Part shown: piece by piece, positions 45,111-57,301 of the stretch | Layout of the letters: every line of letters begins with the position of its first letter | Position numbering within the stretch: position 1 is the first letter of the stretch | Source: Ipomoea triloba | Taxonomy: Eukaryota > Streptophyta > Magnoliopsida > Solanales > Convolvulaceae | Reading direction: 5' to 3' | DNA length: 64,000 nucleotides | Assembly (NCBI RefSeq): GCF_003576645.1 | Contig: NC_044925.1 | Location: 18,739,143 to 18,803,142 of the forward strand | Made by a program: the position numbers and the translations under genes | Notes under the pieces: model-generated | Told to the model about the DNA's origin: nothing | What the model saw: the letters and a program-made list of their open reading frames with translations, nothing else | Databases searched by the model: none

Positions 45111-47270
45111 TTTGTGTAACAAATAAATATATCAGATGGTGGCACTTCTCACCAATTGTATTCAACCCGGTGCGTCTAACCCGGCCCATCAAAGCAGTCA
45201 AACAACGGTACGCGTCAGGAGCAGAGAACACATGTAAAACGGTTACAAGAGCCCACACATTAAGAGCATCGCATAGGAGTAATGGATGGCAGTGTCACTT
45301 ATTAGGAGGTCGTTGCTATCATTATTGTAACCATTACAGGTTTATAATATAAAGACTGACCTCGTGTAACAAGAGGGGACACACTCTGTTTATTTACACA
45401 AACTATAGCAATACAATTGTTTCTGTTGACTAATACATAAAATATATCCAATAAACATTATTACCGTCAAATATATTTGCAATTCACTATTATTTTTTTT
45501 ACATCAATAGAATTCCAACTCATTTTTTAAATATAATAATATAATAATATTTAAATTTATTATTAAAAGTAAAAATAATGTTACAAAAAAAAGTTGCTAA
45601 TGAATAGTGTTTTAAAGCTTGCACTATTTCCAAGCTTTCAAACACTATTTAAAAAAAAAATTAAATAAAAAATAAAAAATTTGGTGTGGCTAATTGCCAT
45701 CCTCATCCTTTCAGGAATGAGGATGGCCTTAGAAAATGTCTTATGCTATCAAGAGGGCTTTATGGTTTGGAAAAGATTTTTTTTTTTTTTTTGAATGGTT
45801 ACCCATCAATTGATTGAACCATCTATGAGTTATAAATAATAGGCGTAGTTATCAATTAATAAAAAAGTAAATATAATATACTCCAAACTTTTATTTTATT
45901 AATATACTCCAAACTAATACGGAGTAACATTAGAAAATAAATTTTACGAAGTAATTTTATGAAGGAAATATAACATAATAATTTACGAATAATTAATATA
46001 AATAGTTGTATGAATATATATATGAAAATTGAAATGACGTGATGAGTTTCTTTCTCTTAACCAGTCATACAATTTAATTGTATGTTAACTTTAATTTATA
46101 AGTTGTTATACGTTGAATCTTGAATTTATCTTATGTATTCAATTTTTTCCAATTATTTTAAAGGGATAAAAGTTTGTTGTGAATGATAGGATTATATATT
46201 ATATATATTAATTCATAAGATATCTTAATCAACTTAGTTTTAGGCCACATAATTATATTTAATCAATAATTAGGAGTAAAAAACATTATATTGCTGCGAC
46301 AACATTGAAGTAATTAAAAAAATGATAGTCGACTAGTCTCGTCCATAGGAAACATAAATGTTTTCTTTAATACTTAAAAACGATTAAAGATTGTTTCTAA
46401 TTAAATAAGTTGAGAAAGTATATATGAACCTATACTATATTGTAATAGGGTCAATAGTACTTAAAAATTGTCTTTAATTAAATTAAATTTTTTTATAGTA
46501 TTGACCAAGTTAACAAATTCAATGTCGTAGGAGTCACCCATTAGGATTAAACCATTAATGAAACTAGGAAATTTTTAATTTTAAAAATCTCGAAGTAAGT
46601 CTCAAACTCAAGAGTTAATGAGCAATTTTTTTTTTATTTGAGTACTAATGATTCTGTTAAAATGTACTATCTGTTCATAACTACTTTATCAACCTATTAA
46701 ATCACAAAGAGTCAATATTGTCCTCACTGGAGCTCAAATCCATAACCCTGAGAGAGTAAATTAGTATCATTAGACTACAAGGTCATTGGCAAATGAGCAA
46801 ATATATAAACCATGAGAAATGTAGAAATATGTGGGAACAAAGAAAGTTTTCCTAAGTGGATTAAGGTTGTTGAGCCTTGACATAGACCTTACCACGATTT
46901 ATATAATTTCTTACCTTCTTATGTTCCTCTATTGTATGGAAAATTAAAAAGTCAACAAATTAAAAAATGTTTATTGTGCAATAGTCAGCTAAGAATGACA
47001 TAAAATATATCATGAGGATAAGGTCCTTAATTATTTTAGATTCATGAACCGCCTTGCTTGCTTTAGTTCCATTATGACAAACTTCTTAAATTGTATTATA
47101 GTTGTTTTATACACAATTATGCGGATAAATTCCTAATTAATCTTCTCTCCTTTATCCCAAATGAAATTATAGGATAGCCCCACACTCAATTGTTATATCA
47201 TAGATCAAGGTCCACCTTCTATTGTCATATTTTTTTTGAGATATAATTTACGAAGTTTGTCATAATACAA
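45111..47270. other. Gene-free region with a possible LTR remnant and a SINE
   Basis: 45135-45420 is a less AT-rich patch (AACCCGGTGCGTC, TAACCCGGCCCATC, TATAAAGACTGACC, AACAAGAGGGGACAC) that looks like the promoter part of an LTR, but no ends or duplications could be set. 45570-45740 contains a GCCATCCTCATCC hairpin. The remainder is AT-rich with no exon. Confidence 0.35.
46640..46795 (-). mobile_element. tRNA-derived SINE, degraded
   Basis: On the minus strand it starts TTTGCCAATGACCTTGTAGT, with TAATGATAC in A-box position, then GGATTTGAGCTCC in B-box position and the tail words ACAATATTGACTCTTTGTG. These match the better copy at 57100-57301. Confidence 0.5.
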
Positions 47271-47274
47271 TTTA

Positions 47275-47665
47275 AGGTTTCCTAAGCCGCCTAGGCGCTG
47301 ACCGCCTAGGCCTCCTAGACGCTGACTAGGTACCGGCTAGGTTGTATAGGCACCGACTAGATCTCCTAGTCTATCAATTAGCTATTGTTTCCATCTTTTT
47401 AAAATGTGTTGTTTCACTCAAAACAATATTATTTTAAGTAAAATAACACAAAATTGTTCAAACTCTAGATGGTTTTAGGTTAATATTTAATATTTTAGTA
47501 TTAACTATTAAAGTATTAAATAGTTTATAATTATCAAGTCTTAAAAATAAAAAAATATATATATACAAATTTTTAAAAATAAAAAATGCACGGGCGCCTA
47601 AGCGCCGATTAATCCCCGCCTAGGCGTCCTCCGAGTGTTCGACGAGCGCCTAGCGATTTTTTCAA
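47275..47665. repeat. CGCCTAGGCG palindrome-rich repeat
   Basis: GC-rich ends (47281-47375 and 47586-47660) full of CGCCTAGGCG, CCTAGGC and GCGCCTAAGCGCC words enclose a 200-bp AT-rich middle. The ends are roughly inverted. Similar CCTAGGC-rich repeats occur widely in plant genomes. No coding. Confidence 0.5.
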
Positions 47666-47799
47666 CATTGGGTTTGACCCATGAGTGAGAATTTAATGAT
47701 TATCATATTTGATTATAATGTGTAGTGTTTGTGCTAATTGAGTGTCTAGGTCTTTGTTAATTTGTAAGTTGGTAGAATAAACAATGTACAATGAAACTG

Positions 47800-49030
47800 A
47801 AATGGATGCACACGGATATACTTTTAGTTGCACACTCCTAGGGTGCACACCCGAAAAGAGAATGTATGGCACAAGGTCCATAACTGGGGTGCACACACCT
47901 ACAAATTGTGCAGTAGTTGAGTTCAACCTAACATGCACACCCTAACACATATAGGTGCACACATATGGCAAACAATGGGGTGCACTGACCCAGTGACTTT
48001 ATAGCCCAGATGTCAACACTAACATGCACACCGTGACCCAAATATGTGCACAGACAAAGCCGAAATCTGAGGTGCACACACCAACCAACTTTTCAACACA
48101 TGAGTTTATACAGAAATGCACACCCTTCATTAAGTAGGTGCACAAAGAAATGTAACAACAATACGAGGGGGTAAAAAACATCAAGCTTAGACTAACAATA
48201 AGATTAAATTATTCAGTGTAAACCCATAAAAGCTAATCCAAGTCACATAAAGAAAAACAAATTAAAGTCTAAAAAACATGCACTAATTAAAAAGATACAA
48301 TATGCCTTTAACGGACAATTGCGGCTATCATGGCACACATATTGGTGACAAGTATTTCACTTTCATGTTGACTTATACGCTTTCTCTACCGCTACCTCTT
48401 TCGACGATTTGAACCGTTTCCCAGACCCCACCCCTTGTTCTTAAGGGTTGGGGAGGTGGACAACAATATCATGAGACGTGAGCACACCACCAAACGTCTG
48501 AATAACACCAGATTTACCAACAGACGTACCAAGACTAGTATCAGCATTGACAAATGATAGTTTGAGCTCCTTCAAAACACAGGCCAACTCCATTACACGA
48601 TCCGAGATATCTCCTGCAACAGAAATATAAAAATCATTCCAAACATGCTTCAAACCACCCCTACTAGTGGCCACACCTACAACAACATCATCATGAACAC
48701 TGACACATTGGAATGGGGAAGTAAAACACAACCACTCAACATTAATGATAAAAACATGACAAATATATAGTCGGTGTGTGCACTTCGGTTGAGAACTATG
48801 TGCACTTGAAAATAAAATTAAAAAAATGATTAATCGAAAACTAAAGAGGAATGGAAGAAAATGTAGTTGTCGGTGTGTGCACTTCGGAAAACACACCCAC
48901 TCAACAATAATGATAAAAACATTACAAGCATACAACAGGTGTGTGCACTTGGGTTGAGAACTATGTGCAAGGAATAGGAGAAAATGTGGTTGTCAATGTG
49001 TGCACTTGGGTTGTCAACTATGTGTACGTG
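47800..49030. repeat. Region rich in GTGCAC motifs
   Basis: Copies of GGTGCACAC or ATGCACACC occur about every 20-60 bases from 47810 to 48140, and GTGTGCACTT repeats from 48770 to 49020, some within a 130-bp direct repeat (ACACACCCACTCAAC / ACACAACCACTCAAC, then AATGATAAAAACA). The motif is palindromic. The intervening 48300-48760 holds the FAR1-like relic. Confidence 0.5.
48360..48720 (-). pseudogene. FAR1/MULE transposase-like C-terminal relic
   Basis: On the minus strand a frame reads HDDVVVGVATSRGG, then DISDRVMELACVLKELKLSF, and VVHLPNP, a stop, then a continuation with GVGSGKRFKSSKEVAVEKAY before another stop. The basic 'G.GKR.KSSKE' segment after a PNP motif resembles the tail of FAR1-family and MULE-type proteins just before their CCHC finger. 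The catalytic domain and start are absent. The family call is from memory of the motif and is tentative. Confidence 0.35.
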
Positions 49031-49890
49031 AAAACTTTAAAAAAAAATCATCACTGTCCAAAAACACAAAAGGCTTAAAGAAAATATGGTTAAAAAATTA
49101 CAAACCTCGAAATTACATAATAAACAATTCCACAAACCATACTGGCCTAGAAACTCTACACAAAATTAGAAAATCCCCCAAAACGAACGAACAACATAAT
49201 GTCAGGCACATATGCACACAACGGAATACAGAAATGCACACGGTGACGTCCCAGAGAAAAATTTACTACCAAACCGAGAGAAACAACAGTGTAAACAACA
49301 CTTGATCATGTTTTAAAAACAACCACAACATTCCCCCACGCAACAAAACATAATCAAACAGCATGAAAAAAAAGGGATTCAAAACACCTAAAATCAAACA
49401 AAATGAATGAATAGAGTTCCTTATAAAATTAAAGCACATGCAAACTAAGGTCCTCATTAATTTATTTACAGCTACAAACCTGCAGGGTTCACAATTCAAC
49501 ATGGATCCTAGTCCATGTTTTAATTTGACGAACAATAATGCATTCGCTCTATCCTTATATGATTATGTTTTTGAACTTATAATTGAGTTATATTATATCC
49601 TTATACGCATATAATACTTATACGATGAAGATAATGGACTAGCGTGAACGAATGGCAACAAAGAAGAACAACTAATTCTACCAAAATTAAAACACCAAAA
49701 ATCAAGCATAATACATGAATAGAATCCTATTCTAAAAATAACACACATACAGTTACATTAAAGTCCCTAATAATTAATAATAAGCACACAAGAAAGAAAA
49801 AAAGGAATAATCTCAACCATCAAATAATATAAGATGGACGCTCCACAATGAGTCTTATTTCTCACCTAAATATGATGTCTCATATGATTA
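49030..49890. other. Gene-free AT-rich stretch
   Basis: ORFs of about 90-100 codons (49000-49305, 49266-49535) are composed of low-complexity Asn/Lys/Thr or hydrophobic text and have no recognisable motif. Confidence 0.4.
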
Positions 49891-49891
49891 C

Positions 49892-49893
<2 letters not shown>

Positions 49894-49951
<58 letters not shown>
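49894..49951. repeat. (TA)n microsatellite
   Basis: Uninterrupted TA run of nearly 60 bp. Confidence 0.95.
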
Positions 49952-49953
<2 letters not shown>

Positions 49954-50801
49954 CTTTAATTATGACTCATGGATTATATGTTGAACTAAGAAACTGCGGA
50001 ATATACAATATACAAATTATCACATTTGAGTAATGACTCTTATTTATCTCACCTTATCATAATTACCTACTTCTTTCATTTGATTTATTCGTCTCAATCT
50101 CCCTGTGTGGTCCTAATTGACTGATTGGAGAAATTTGTGAATTTTTTTAATATGAAATAAAGTAATATACTTATATTGTGAGTTCAATTTCTTCTTAAAA
50201 ATAATATTAGGATTTGATCGGTAGGCTACTGATTGTATGACTCGCAGTTTATCTGTATAGTAACTCTAAAGACGAGTTTTGTGGATTTAAGATTTGTCTG
50301 AAGAAGCTGGACCACCTAAATTTAAATAAATAAATAAGTAAATAGCATACTAAAAACAAGAACGTCACCTTAATTACGTCCCCTCATGAAGCAAATAGCA
50401 TTTTGACGATGTTATGATGGCGGTTGTTAATTAGTTTAGTCATGAAAGGCTGCACATATATCTGATGATGGAATTAAGGTTATTAATGGTCGGTGGGGTA
50501 TCAGGAATGGGAATGTCTTGTAATGCCACTTCCCACTTCCCATTTATGTGGTTTTTGTTTTTTATAATGAAGCCATCTACCTATATGTATGAAACCAATA
50601 ATTCAAAAAATTCATCATTCAAAGCAAGTACATAGTGTTATTGAAGACCCACCAATAAAATTTAAATTTTTTATTTTATTTCACATTATTCCTTTCTTTA
50701 GAAATACAATTCTTTCATCCATCCCTAATTTCCTCATTAAAATTGGAATTGTTCATCAATCATCATTCTAACTGTTCAGATTATATGTATGAATTAGATT
50801 A

Positions 50802-51036
50802 GGGTAAGGGTCAAATACACCCTCAAACTATATTGATTTGTGTAATTAAGCCCTTCAATTAGAACCTTAAATTTACAAAAAAAAAAGTAATTGACCTTTA
50901 ACTGAAGGCAACCTACAAATAGAGCTAATTATTGCACTTTTTTTGTAAGTTTGCGGTTCTAATTGGAGCTTTTTGAAGTTGAAGGATCTAATTGCACAAA
51001 TCAATATAGTTTGAGGGCTTATTTGACTCTTATCAC
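50802..51036. mobile_element. MULE-type MITE with 9-bp target duplication
   Basis: ATTAGATTA flanks both ends (50793-50801 and 51037-51045). The inverted ends are GGGTAAGGGTCAAATA and a complement of GTGATAAGAGTCAAATA. Mirrored interiors are CTCAAACTATATTGATTTGTG and AATTAAGCCCTTCAATTAGAACC. The element is 235 bp and non-coding. The flanking sequence near 51196 begins a related but poorly bounded repeat. Confidence 0.75.
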
Positions 51037-51707
51037 ATTAGATTATAACAATTGAAATAGTTGCAAAAATTTTAACAAAATGTATAAAAATTTGATAAAT
51101 ATAGCATAGTTAAAAATCAAAATAAATCATGTATAAGATTATCTCACATAAATTATATCATATTTTTTAAATAAAGTGCAATATAATTTCAAGAAAATGG
51201 TCAAATACACCCACGAACTTTATACGAAAAGTTAATTAGGTCCCTGAACATTTAAAGTTACAATTAAGCACGTCAAAATGCCATTTTAGTGCATTGAAAC
51301 TCAAAAGATTGTTAGTGATGACCATCCTAGTAGCATGTCATTAGAGTTCAGGCGAGGTTCCGACTAGATCTGGTGAAAAAAATCGACGATTGGTGGTCGC
51401 CTCTTTCACGAAGAAGGCGACAACCAACAACCTTCTTCTTCAATGAATGAGGTAACCGGCAATCACCTCCTTTTGGAGTAAGGCGACTAGTCATTGGGCA
51501 AAGAATGTGATCGGCGGTCGTTCATCGTCCACCTGACATCATTTTTTCTCCAGAACTAGTTGGAACTTCACTTGAACCTTAATGACCTTTTATTACAAGT
51601 CAGTAACTGATTTTTGAACTTTGATTTACTAAAATAATATGTGGATATGTTTAATTGTAATTTTAAAAGATGTAAAATGCTAATTGACTTTTGGTACAAA
51701 AAGATAA

Positions 51708-52022
51708 GAGCATCTCCATTAGGAAGATTTTCAATGATTTTTGCAACCTTTTTTGCTATGTGTAAGAAAGAGAAGGTTTGGATTGCCCTACAAGAACTTA
51801 ATTTTTTGTGAGTCTTGCAGGAGAGAAAACAACATAAGAGAGGTGCAGTGTTGCGCATTTGGCGCACCGCGCACATACAGCGCCCAGCCGGGCGGCCTGT
51901 AGTGCACATGCCAGCTGGTGTGTTAACTACTTCGCTCTTTTTCTCCTTTTTTTCCTTTTTTCTTCATCTCTTTACTGATATGTAAAAAACTAATGCTAAA
52001 ATCTAAACTAATGAAGATGCTC
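51708..52022. mobile_element. Tourist-like (PIF/Harbinger) MITE
   Basis: The ends are GAGCATCTCCATTAG and a complement of GAGCATCTTCATTAG. TAA lies on both sides (51705-51707 and 52023-52025). A central GC-rich patch GCGCATTTGGCGCACCGCGC and a pyrimidine tract follow the layout of 24714-25068. GAGCATCTCCA-type termini with a TAA duplication are typical of Tourist MITEs. Confidence 0.78.
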
Positions 52023-52025
52023 TAA

Positions 52026-52986
52026 TGGTTTATTTCCTGATGGTTTCAACTTTCAATATCACCGCTTCTTCCGAGAAAACCTAAGTCATGGAACGTTAGT
52101 CCAATGTCTCTTGACTATGGTCAGGATCAAATAAGAGAGGACCCATTCACTCCTTTAAGGCTGTAACTATTTTTGTAGATTTTTATGTTTACAAAAACAC
52201 GTTATTTGCATGCGTGATGTGATCCTATCTATCTCCTAGATTAATGAACACATAGTACGTACTACCAACTTGTAAAGTTTGTAATGTGTTCTGTAATTAT
52301 GATATATGGGACCATGATCTGAATGCATTTAATGTGCTATGTACGTAGATGGGAACAATACCATATGCAATTGTGCAGTTGCAATCGTGATGAATTGACC
52401 TTTTTTTTTTTTTAAAAAAAAAAAGTTTGATGAATTGACTTATTAGTTCGCAACGGCTTATTTTAATGTTCAATATGTAAAAGTCACATCGATATAATTT
52501 GTAATAGCATGTAATTACAAGTAAAAATATCATAATTGTTCTTTTTGTTTTTTTTTTTTAAAGAGTTTTATGACTAATATGAAACTCTTTATAGTTAAAT
52601 TGTGCAATTGAGTTTTCCTAAATAGTTTGGATGCTTATGGTTATAACTATATAAATTTTATGCACTACTATTAAATTTAGTATTCTAGAAAATTAAATTA
52701 TATAAATAACTTAAGCCAACACCGTTAACCAAATAAAACATATAAAATGAGACCAACAATGTAATTAATATGAATTGAAAAACCTAACTATCTCTCAGGT
52801 GTGGTATACAATTATTATACAAGAGCGCGATTTACTCACTACTGAGCATCAAGTGGTAGTTGTAAATTTTCCTCGCTACGTAAAAAATAAAAAATAAAAA
52901 AATAACTATAAATAACTCAATTCAATCTTCATTAATTCACATATATACAAAAACAAAAAGAAAAACAAAAGAGGATAAAGGTAATA
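52026..52986. other. Gene-free AT-rich stretch
   Basis: Poly-T/poly-A runs, including a T12-A9-like hairpin near 52401-52424. No gene is recognised. Confidence 0.4.
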
Positions 52987-53422
52987 GGGTCACACTTGTG
53001 TGAGACCGTCTCACGGATCCTTATTCGTGAGACGGGTCGGGTCGAGTCAAAACACTATGCAAATGTCATACTTATATGTGCAAATATCATACTTATATGC
53101 TCAAATATAACACTAATCAAGAATACAATTTTTGTTACTTATTAGAGCAAAAGTAATACATTTTGCATAATAAGTAATGTTGACAAGTGGCCCTTACTTA
53201 TAAGGACAAATATAATACTTTTGTGGAAAAATGTAATACTTTTAAATCGAAATGTAAAAGTATTGTATTTTTTCCTTAAAAGTATTACATTTACCCTTAT
53301 AAGTAACAAAAATTTTATTCCTGATTAGTATTACATTTGAGCATATAAGTGTTACATTTACACCGTGACCCGACCCGACCCGACCCGTCTCACGGTGAGA
53401 CGGTCTCATACAAGTTTTTGCC
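52987..53422. mobile_element. MULE-type MITE with GAGACCGTCTC ends, copy 2
   Basis: AAGGTAATA flanks both ends exactly (52978-52986 and 53423-53431). The left end has ACTTGTGTGAGACCGTCTCA and the right end complements to a near copy. CGGGTCGGGTCG is mirrored by CGACCCGACCCG. The AT-rich core repeats GTAATACTTTTAAAT/ATTTAAAAGTATTAC-type text. Closest to 31604-32120. Confidence 0.8.
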
Positions 53423-53725
53423 AAGGTAATATAGTATTTCATTAATATATATTATGAACGAAACTGCCTCATTGGTTAATAGTTCGAAATAATATATCCC
53501 ATTCCACCCCCCACATAACCAACTACGCAATCATTCATCAACTCCATAAAAAAAACATGTATATATGCCAAGATCTTGCTGTACCAAAAAGTAAAAATAA
53601 AAATAAAAATGAAAAACAGGCATATTCTATCAACTAATATTGTGTATTGTATTATTTATTGGGTATGTTTGGTTAATAGCGGATTCGCCAATTTTTGGCG
53701 GATTCGCTAACTTTAGCGTTTTGTG

Positions 53726-54130
53726 TGAGACCATTTCACATATCTTTATCCGTGAGATGGGTCGAGTAAATATGCAAATGTAAACTTATACTAGTAAATG
53801 TAATATTAAATCAGAAATAAAATATTTGTTACTTATAAGGAAAAACGTAATACTTTTATATTTTGATGTAAAATTATTACTTTTTCATCAAAAGTATTAT
53901 ATTTTCCCTTATAAGTAATGTTGCACTTATAAAGGAAAATGTAATACTTTTACATCAAAATATAAAAATATTATATTTTTCTTCAAAAGTATTGTATTTC
54001 TCTCATATAAGTAATAAATATTTTATTTCTGATTTAGTATTGCATTTGCTAATATAAGTATTACATTTCATATTGACACAACTCGTCTCACAAACAAAGA
54101 TCCGCGAGACGATCTCACACAAATTTTTGC
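53726..54130. mobile_element. MITE with GAGACCGTCTC-type ends, copy 3, diverged
   Basis: The left end TTTTGTGTGAGACCATTTCA and the right end GATCTCACACAAATTTTTGC are inverted. The inner GTAATACTTTTA/AAAAGTATTAT words match copies 1 and 2. No clean 9-bp duplication remains. It is inserted next to a GGCGGATTCGC short palindrome at about 53680-53712. Confidence 0.65.
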
Positions 54131-54410
54131 ATTAAATTTGACACTTCTTACTTTAAAAAATAGAACACCTGATATTCCCCATGTACACATTGGCCCTTTA
54201 TTTATTTATTTATTTTTATTTTAACAATTTCAAAAGTATATTTTAAATATATACAAAAAGTTATAATATGATGGTAGTAGTTGTTGTTATTAAATAATTG
54301 GAATTGAAGACATCAAAGTAAAACGACATTTTAAGAAAAAAGTAAGTAATATGCAACCAAACAAATAATATTGCATATATACTTCCAATCTAAATCGAAC
54401 ACAATTTGCC

Positions 54411-54500
54411 AAGATCTTGTGATTTGGTGGCACCCGGTCTTACTCCCACATGGAAGGGGGTAGGTTCGAGTCTCATACTGTATTGTATGTAACAGATTTC
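54411..54500 (+). mobile_element. tRNA-derived SINE 5' region
   Basis: Begins GCCAAGATCTTGTGATTTGG (A-box-like TTTGGTGGCAC) and has a B box GGTTCGAGTCTC at 54472-54483, about 45 bases downstream. The same start appears on the minus strand at 57301. It lacks a full cloverleaf, so it is not a tRNA gene. Confidence 0.55.
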
Positions 54501-54514
54501 TAATAATTTTCCTT

Positions 54515-54880
54515 GACCATGATCCAAAAATACATAAAATACATTATCTTACCTCAAAAATTTTATTATTTTAACACATAAAGTACATTATACATTATTC
54601 TAATTCATAAAATACATTATTTTAACACATAAAGTACATTATTCTAACTCATAAAATACATTATCTTACCCTAAAAATTTCATTAATCTAACACATATAA
54701 AGCACATTATTCTAACACATAAAATACATTATTCTAACTCATAAAATACATTATCTTACCTTAGGATGTTCATTATTCTAGCATGAGCTCGAAGTAAAGA
54801 TTTTTTTAAACAAAATATCAAAACAACGTCGTTTTAGACGGTGGCCCACAACTGTGTGGGCCATTTTTGCCAGTAAATAT
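54515..54880. mobile_element. GTGGACC-family element E, diverged
   Basis: TTGACCATGATCC at the left and GGTGGCCCACAACTGTGTGGGCC at the right resemble the termini of elements A-D, and AACAACGTCGTTTTAGAC matches the subterminal block of element C. The interior is an array of about 32-bp units on ACATAAAATACATTATTCTAAC. Target duplications are not visible. Confidence 0.5.
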
Positions 54881-57099
54881 CCTCCGATAGTTTTTACCTA
54901 ACAATGTATTCATTTGGTAACATAATCTAACTACCTAACAATGTATTCATTTGGTAACATAATCTAACTAATTTTATTACTCCGTACAAATTAATTAATT
55001 AAAATTATGTTACCCCCTCTATCATAAAAATATTGTTCTCTTTATTATATCATGCATGATATCCAAAATTATTGCTTGGGTTGCCAAGGTTGCCCGCATT
55101 TGTGGATAATATCACAAGAAAAATGTATGGTGGAGATTGAAAGGTCGGAAGGACTGAGGACCCATCTCCACCTAAGGCTTCGTGACATTTGACCACCGAC
55201 TATATTTATCATCCAATGAATCTCATATTCCCATGTATAGTAATTTTTTTTATTTTTTTTTTTAAATTTTGGTCATAGTTAGCTTATCAGCCGATTTTGA
55301 TGTATTTATCATTATTAACCGTTTGACTTGATTAAATAATTAATATGAATGTTTAATTAATTAGCTTTTTGTAACAATTTATTGCTTCAAAATGCACAAA
55401 TTCAAAAAGCTGCTCCAATAAACTTTTCGATCAATTTTTTTGAAAAATTCATTTTGTATGTTATCAATTATCTGCTAACAGCTAATTTACCAAACACTTT
55501 TCTACAATCAGTTAATGCTATCAACTAGTCACACTCACTAACTCAATCAGCTAACAACTATTTACCAAACACTCCCTTTACTTTTTTAATGTATTAATGG
55601 ATTAATTTTAAAAGTGCTCAAATTTTTTAAATACTTTTTAAGCATATCATTATAGGTTATATATTTATATGGTAGGAGTACATATACTTTTATGAATACA
55701 AGTAATATAACTCTAAAATGTGATTGAATGGATAGAACATTATTTTTCTTTTATTTGAATTTATAAATTCGTTTTTTTTTTTTGTCACGATAAGGTTTCT
55801 TGTCAAAAAAAAAAAAAAACAAATAATAATTTCAAATTCCATTTGGTACATTTTCTTGTTCATTACTCCCAAGGTATTAAAGGTGACTGTCTTGTTTATC
55901 ATAGACAAAGATCTCAAGAATAGTTGAAAATATATTTTTTTCGTAGAAAGTAGTTTTTGATTTTGGACCTTTAAACTTTTTTAGAAAGGTGATGTGAAGA
56001 AAAATACGGAATAAAATTATTTGTGATGTGCATTTTAAGAAAGGTAGATGACATATATATTTTTTGGGATGTAGAAAGAGAAAATTTGGACAATCATCTT
56101 GGACGATGGCATAATGGCAATAGTAAGATTAAGGAATGTGAGCATAAATATAATATGTGCAGTCTAACTATCAGCTTAGGCTTTTAGTTGAGATAGAGCA
56201 CATGCTTTAATTTGGTATCAGTGCCATGCAAAAGATCATGCTTTAATTTGCTTTCAATTAGGATTTGGTTTGTTATATAATAATAACAAATTATTTATAT
56301 TTGTTATACATTTCTTTTTCATTCTCATGACAAAGTGAAAAGATAAAATTATATTCAAGGATTAATTATTATATATACCATTGAATTTACTGAGGCGTAT
56401 AATTGAGCCAATAAATTAAAAATATGTAAATTTACAATATCAAACAAGAAAAACAATTATATTTAGGCCAAAACAATGCATGTTTATTATAAATTGATAT
56501 ATTAAAAATTTATGCATATTTACAATTTAAATTACTATGGATTTCTAAAAATGATGCTATTTTACCCAAAGTAATGTTATTTTAATTTTCATCAAAGTGA
56601 TGTTGTTTGTTTTCAAAATTATGCTATTTTTCATAAATGATGCAACTCTTTTTTATTTAAACTTTTACAGATTTTTTTTAAATGAAGTTGTTTTACACCA
56701 AAATGATGTTATTTCTCACAAAAGCGATATTGTTTTTCTTCAAAATCATGTTATTTTTATGAGTTAACACAATCATGCTATGTTGAAAATTTGTATGAGT
56801 TAGATATAATTCACAATGTTAGATAGAATAATTTGTTATTATAAAAAAACTCATAATTCTTTACAAGATAATATAATTTTAATACTAGTCATATATACAT
56901 TTTCAACCTATTGAGACACAAAGAGTCAATATTATTTTACTGAGACTTCTCATTCAAAAGAGTTACAGTTATGTCGCTCGACCACAAAGTCGCAAGATAA
57001 ATTCTTGTTTTTTTTTTTTTTGAAAACAAAACATCAATATCAAATGTTCAATACAGAAAAAACATCAACTAGAAATAAACACAAGATAATTTTTTTATT
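54881..57099. other. Gene-free AT-rich stretch
   Basis: Includes a 37-bp tandem duplication at 54896-54969, a degraded TGTTTGGTAAA-type MITE at about 55263-55580 (right end TTTACCAAACACTCCC), and T/A runs at 55245 and 55775-55820. A SINE-like minus-strand remnant with TCAATATT and GTCGCTCGACC lies near 56930-57000. Confidence 0.45.
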
Positions 57100-57301
57100 T
57101 ATTTATTTGAGTACTACTAACTTTGTTCTCCATTGAAACTCAAACCCACTCTCATTATTCATATAAGAGTATAAATCAGAACACCAAAAATACTACTAAC
57201 TCTATTACAATGAAGTATCTGACTCCGCTGAGGCTCGAACCCACCACTTCCTGTATAAAAAAAAAGGTTTGATACCACTGGACTACAAGATCCTTGGCAA
57301 A
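57100..57301 (-). mobile_element. tRNA-derived SINE, best copy
   Basis: Read on the minus strand: TTTGCCAAGGATCTTGTAGT, an A box TAGTCCAGTGGTATC (57271-57289), a B box GGGTTCGAGCCTC (57231-57244), then CGGAGTCAGATACTTCA and a body ending near 57100. A and B boxes are about 40 bases apart, as in RNA polymerase III promoters. Two shorter relatives are at 46640-46795 and 54411-54500. Confidence 0.65.

Noticed and set aside
48441..48935. 164-codon ORF as a real gene
   Set aside because: Its first half is repeat DNA with GTGCAC motifs and a duplicated VFII.VEW segment; only the second half resembles a protein, and stops follow.
54472..54483. tRNA gene at the B-box sequence (also at 57231 and 58918)
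   Set aside because: A and B boxes are present but no acceptor stem or full cloverleaf can be drawn; the pieces recur as a SINE head.
54896..54969. Additional 42-bp artefact
   Set aside because: The period is 37 bp, so it does not belong to the 42-bp set; the 30-bp repeat at 24656-24715 and the 68-bp repeat at 63014-63140 were set aside for the same reason.
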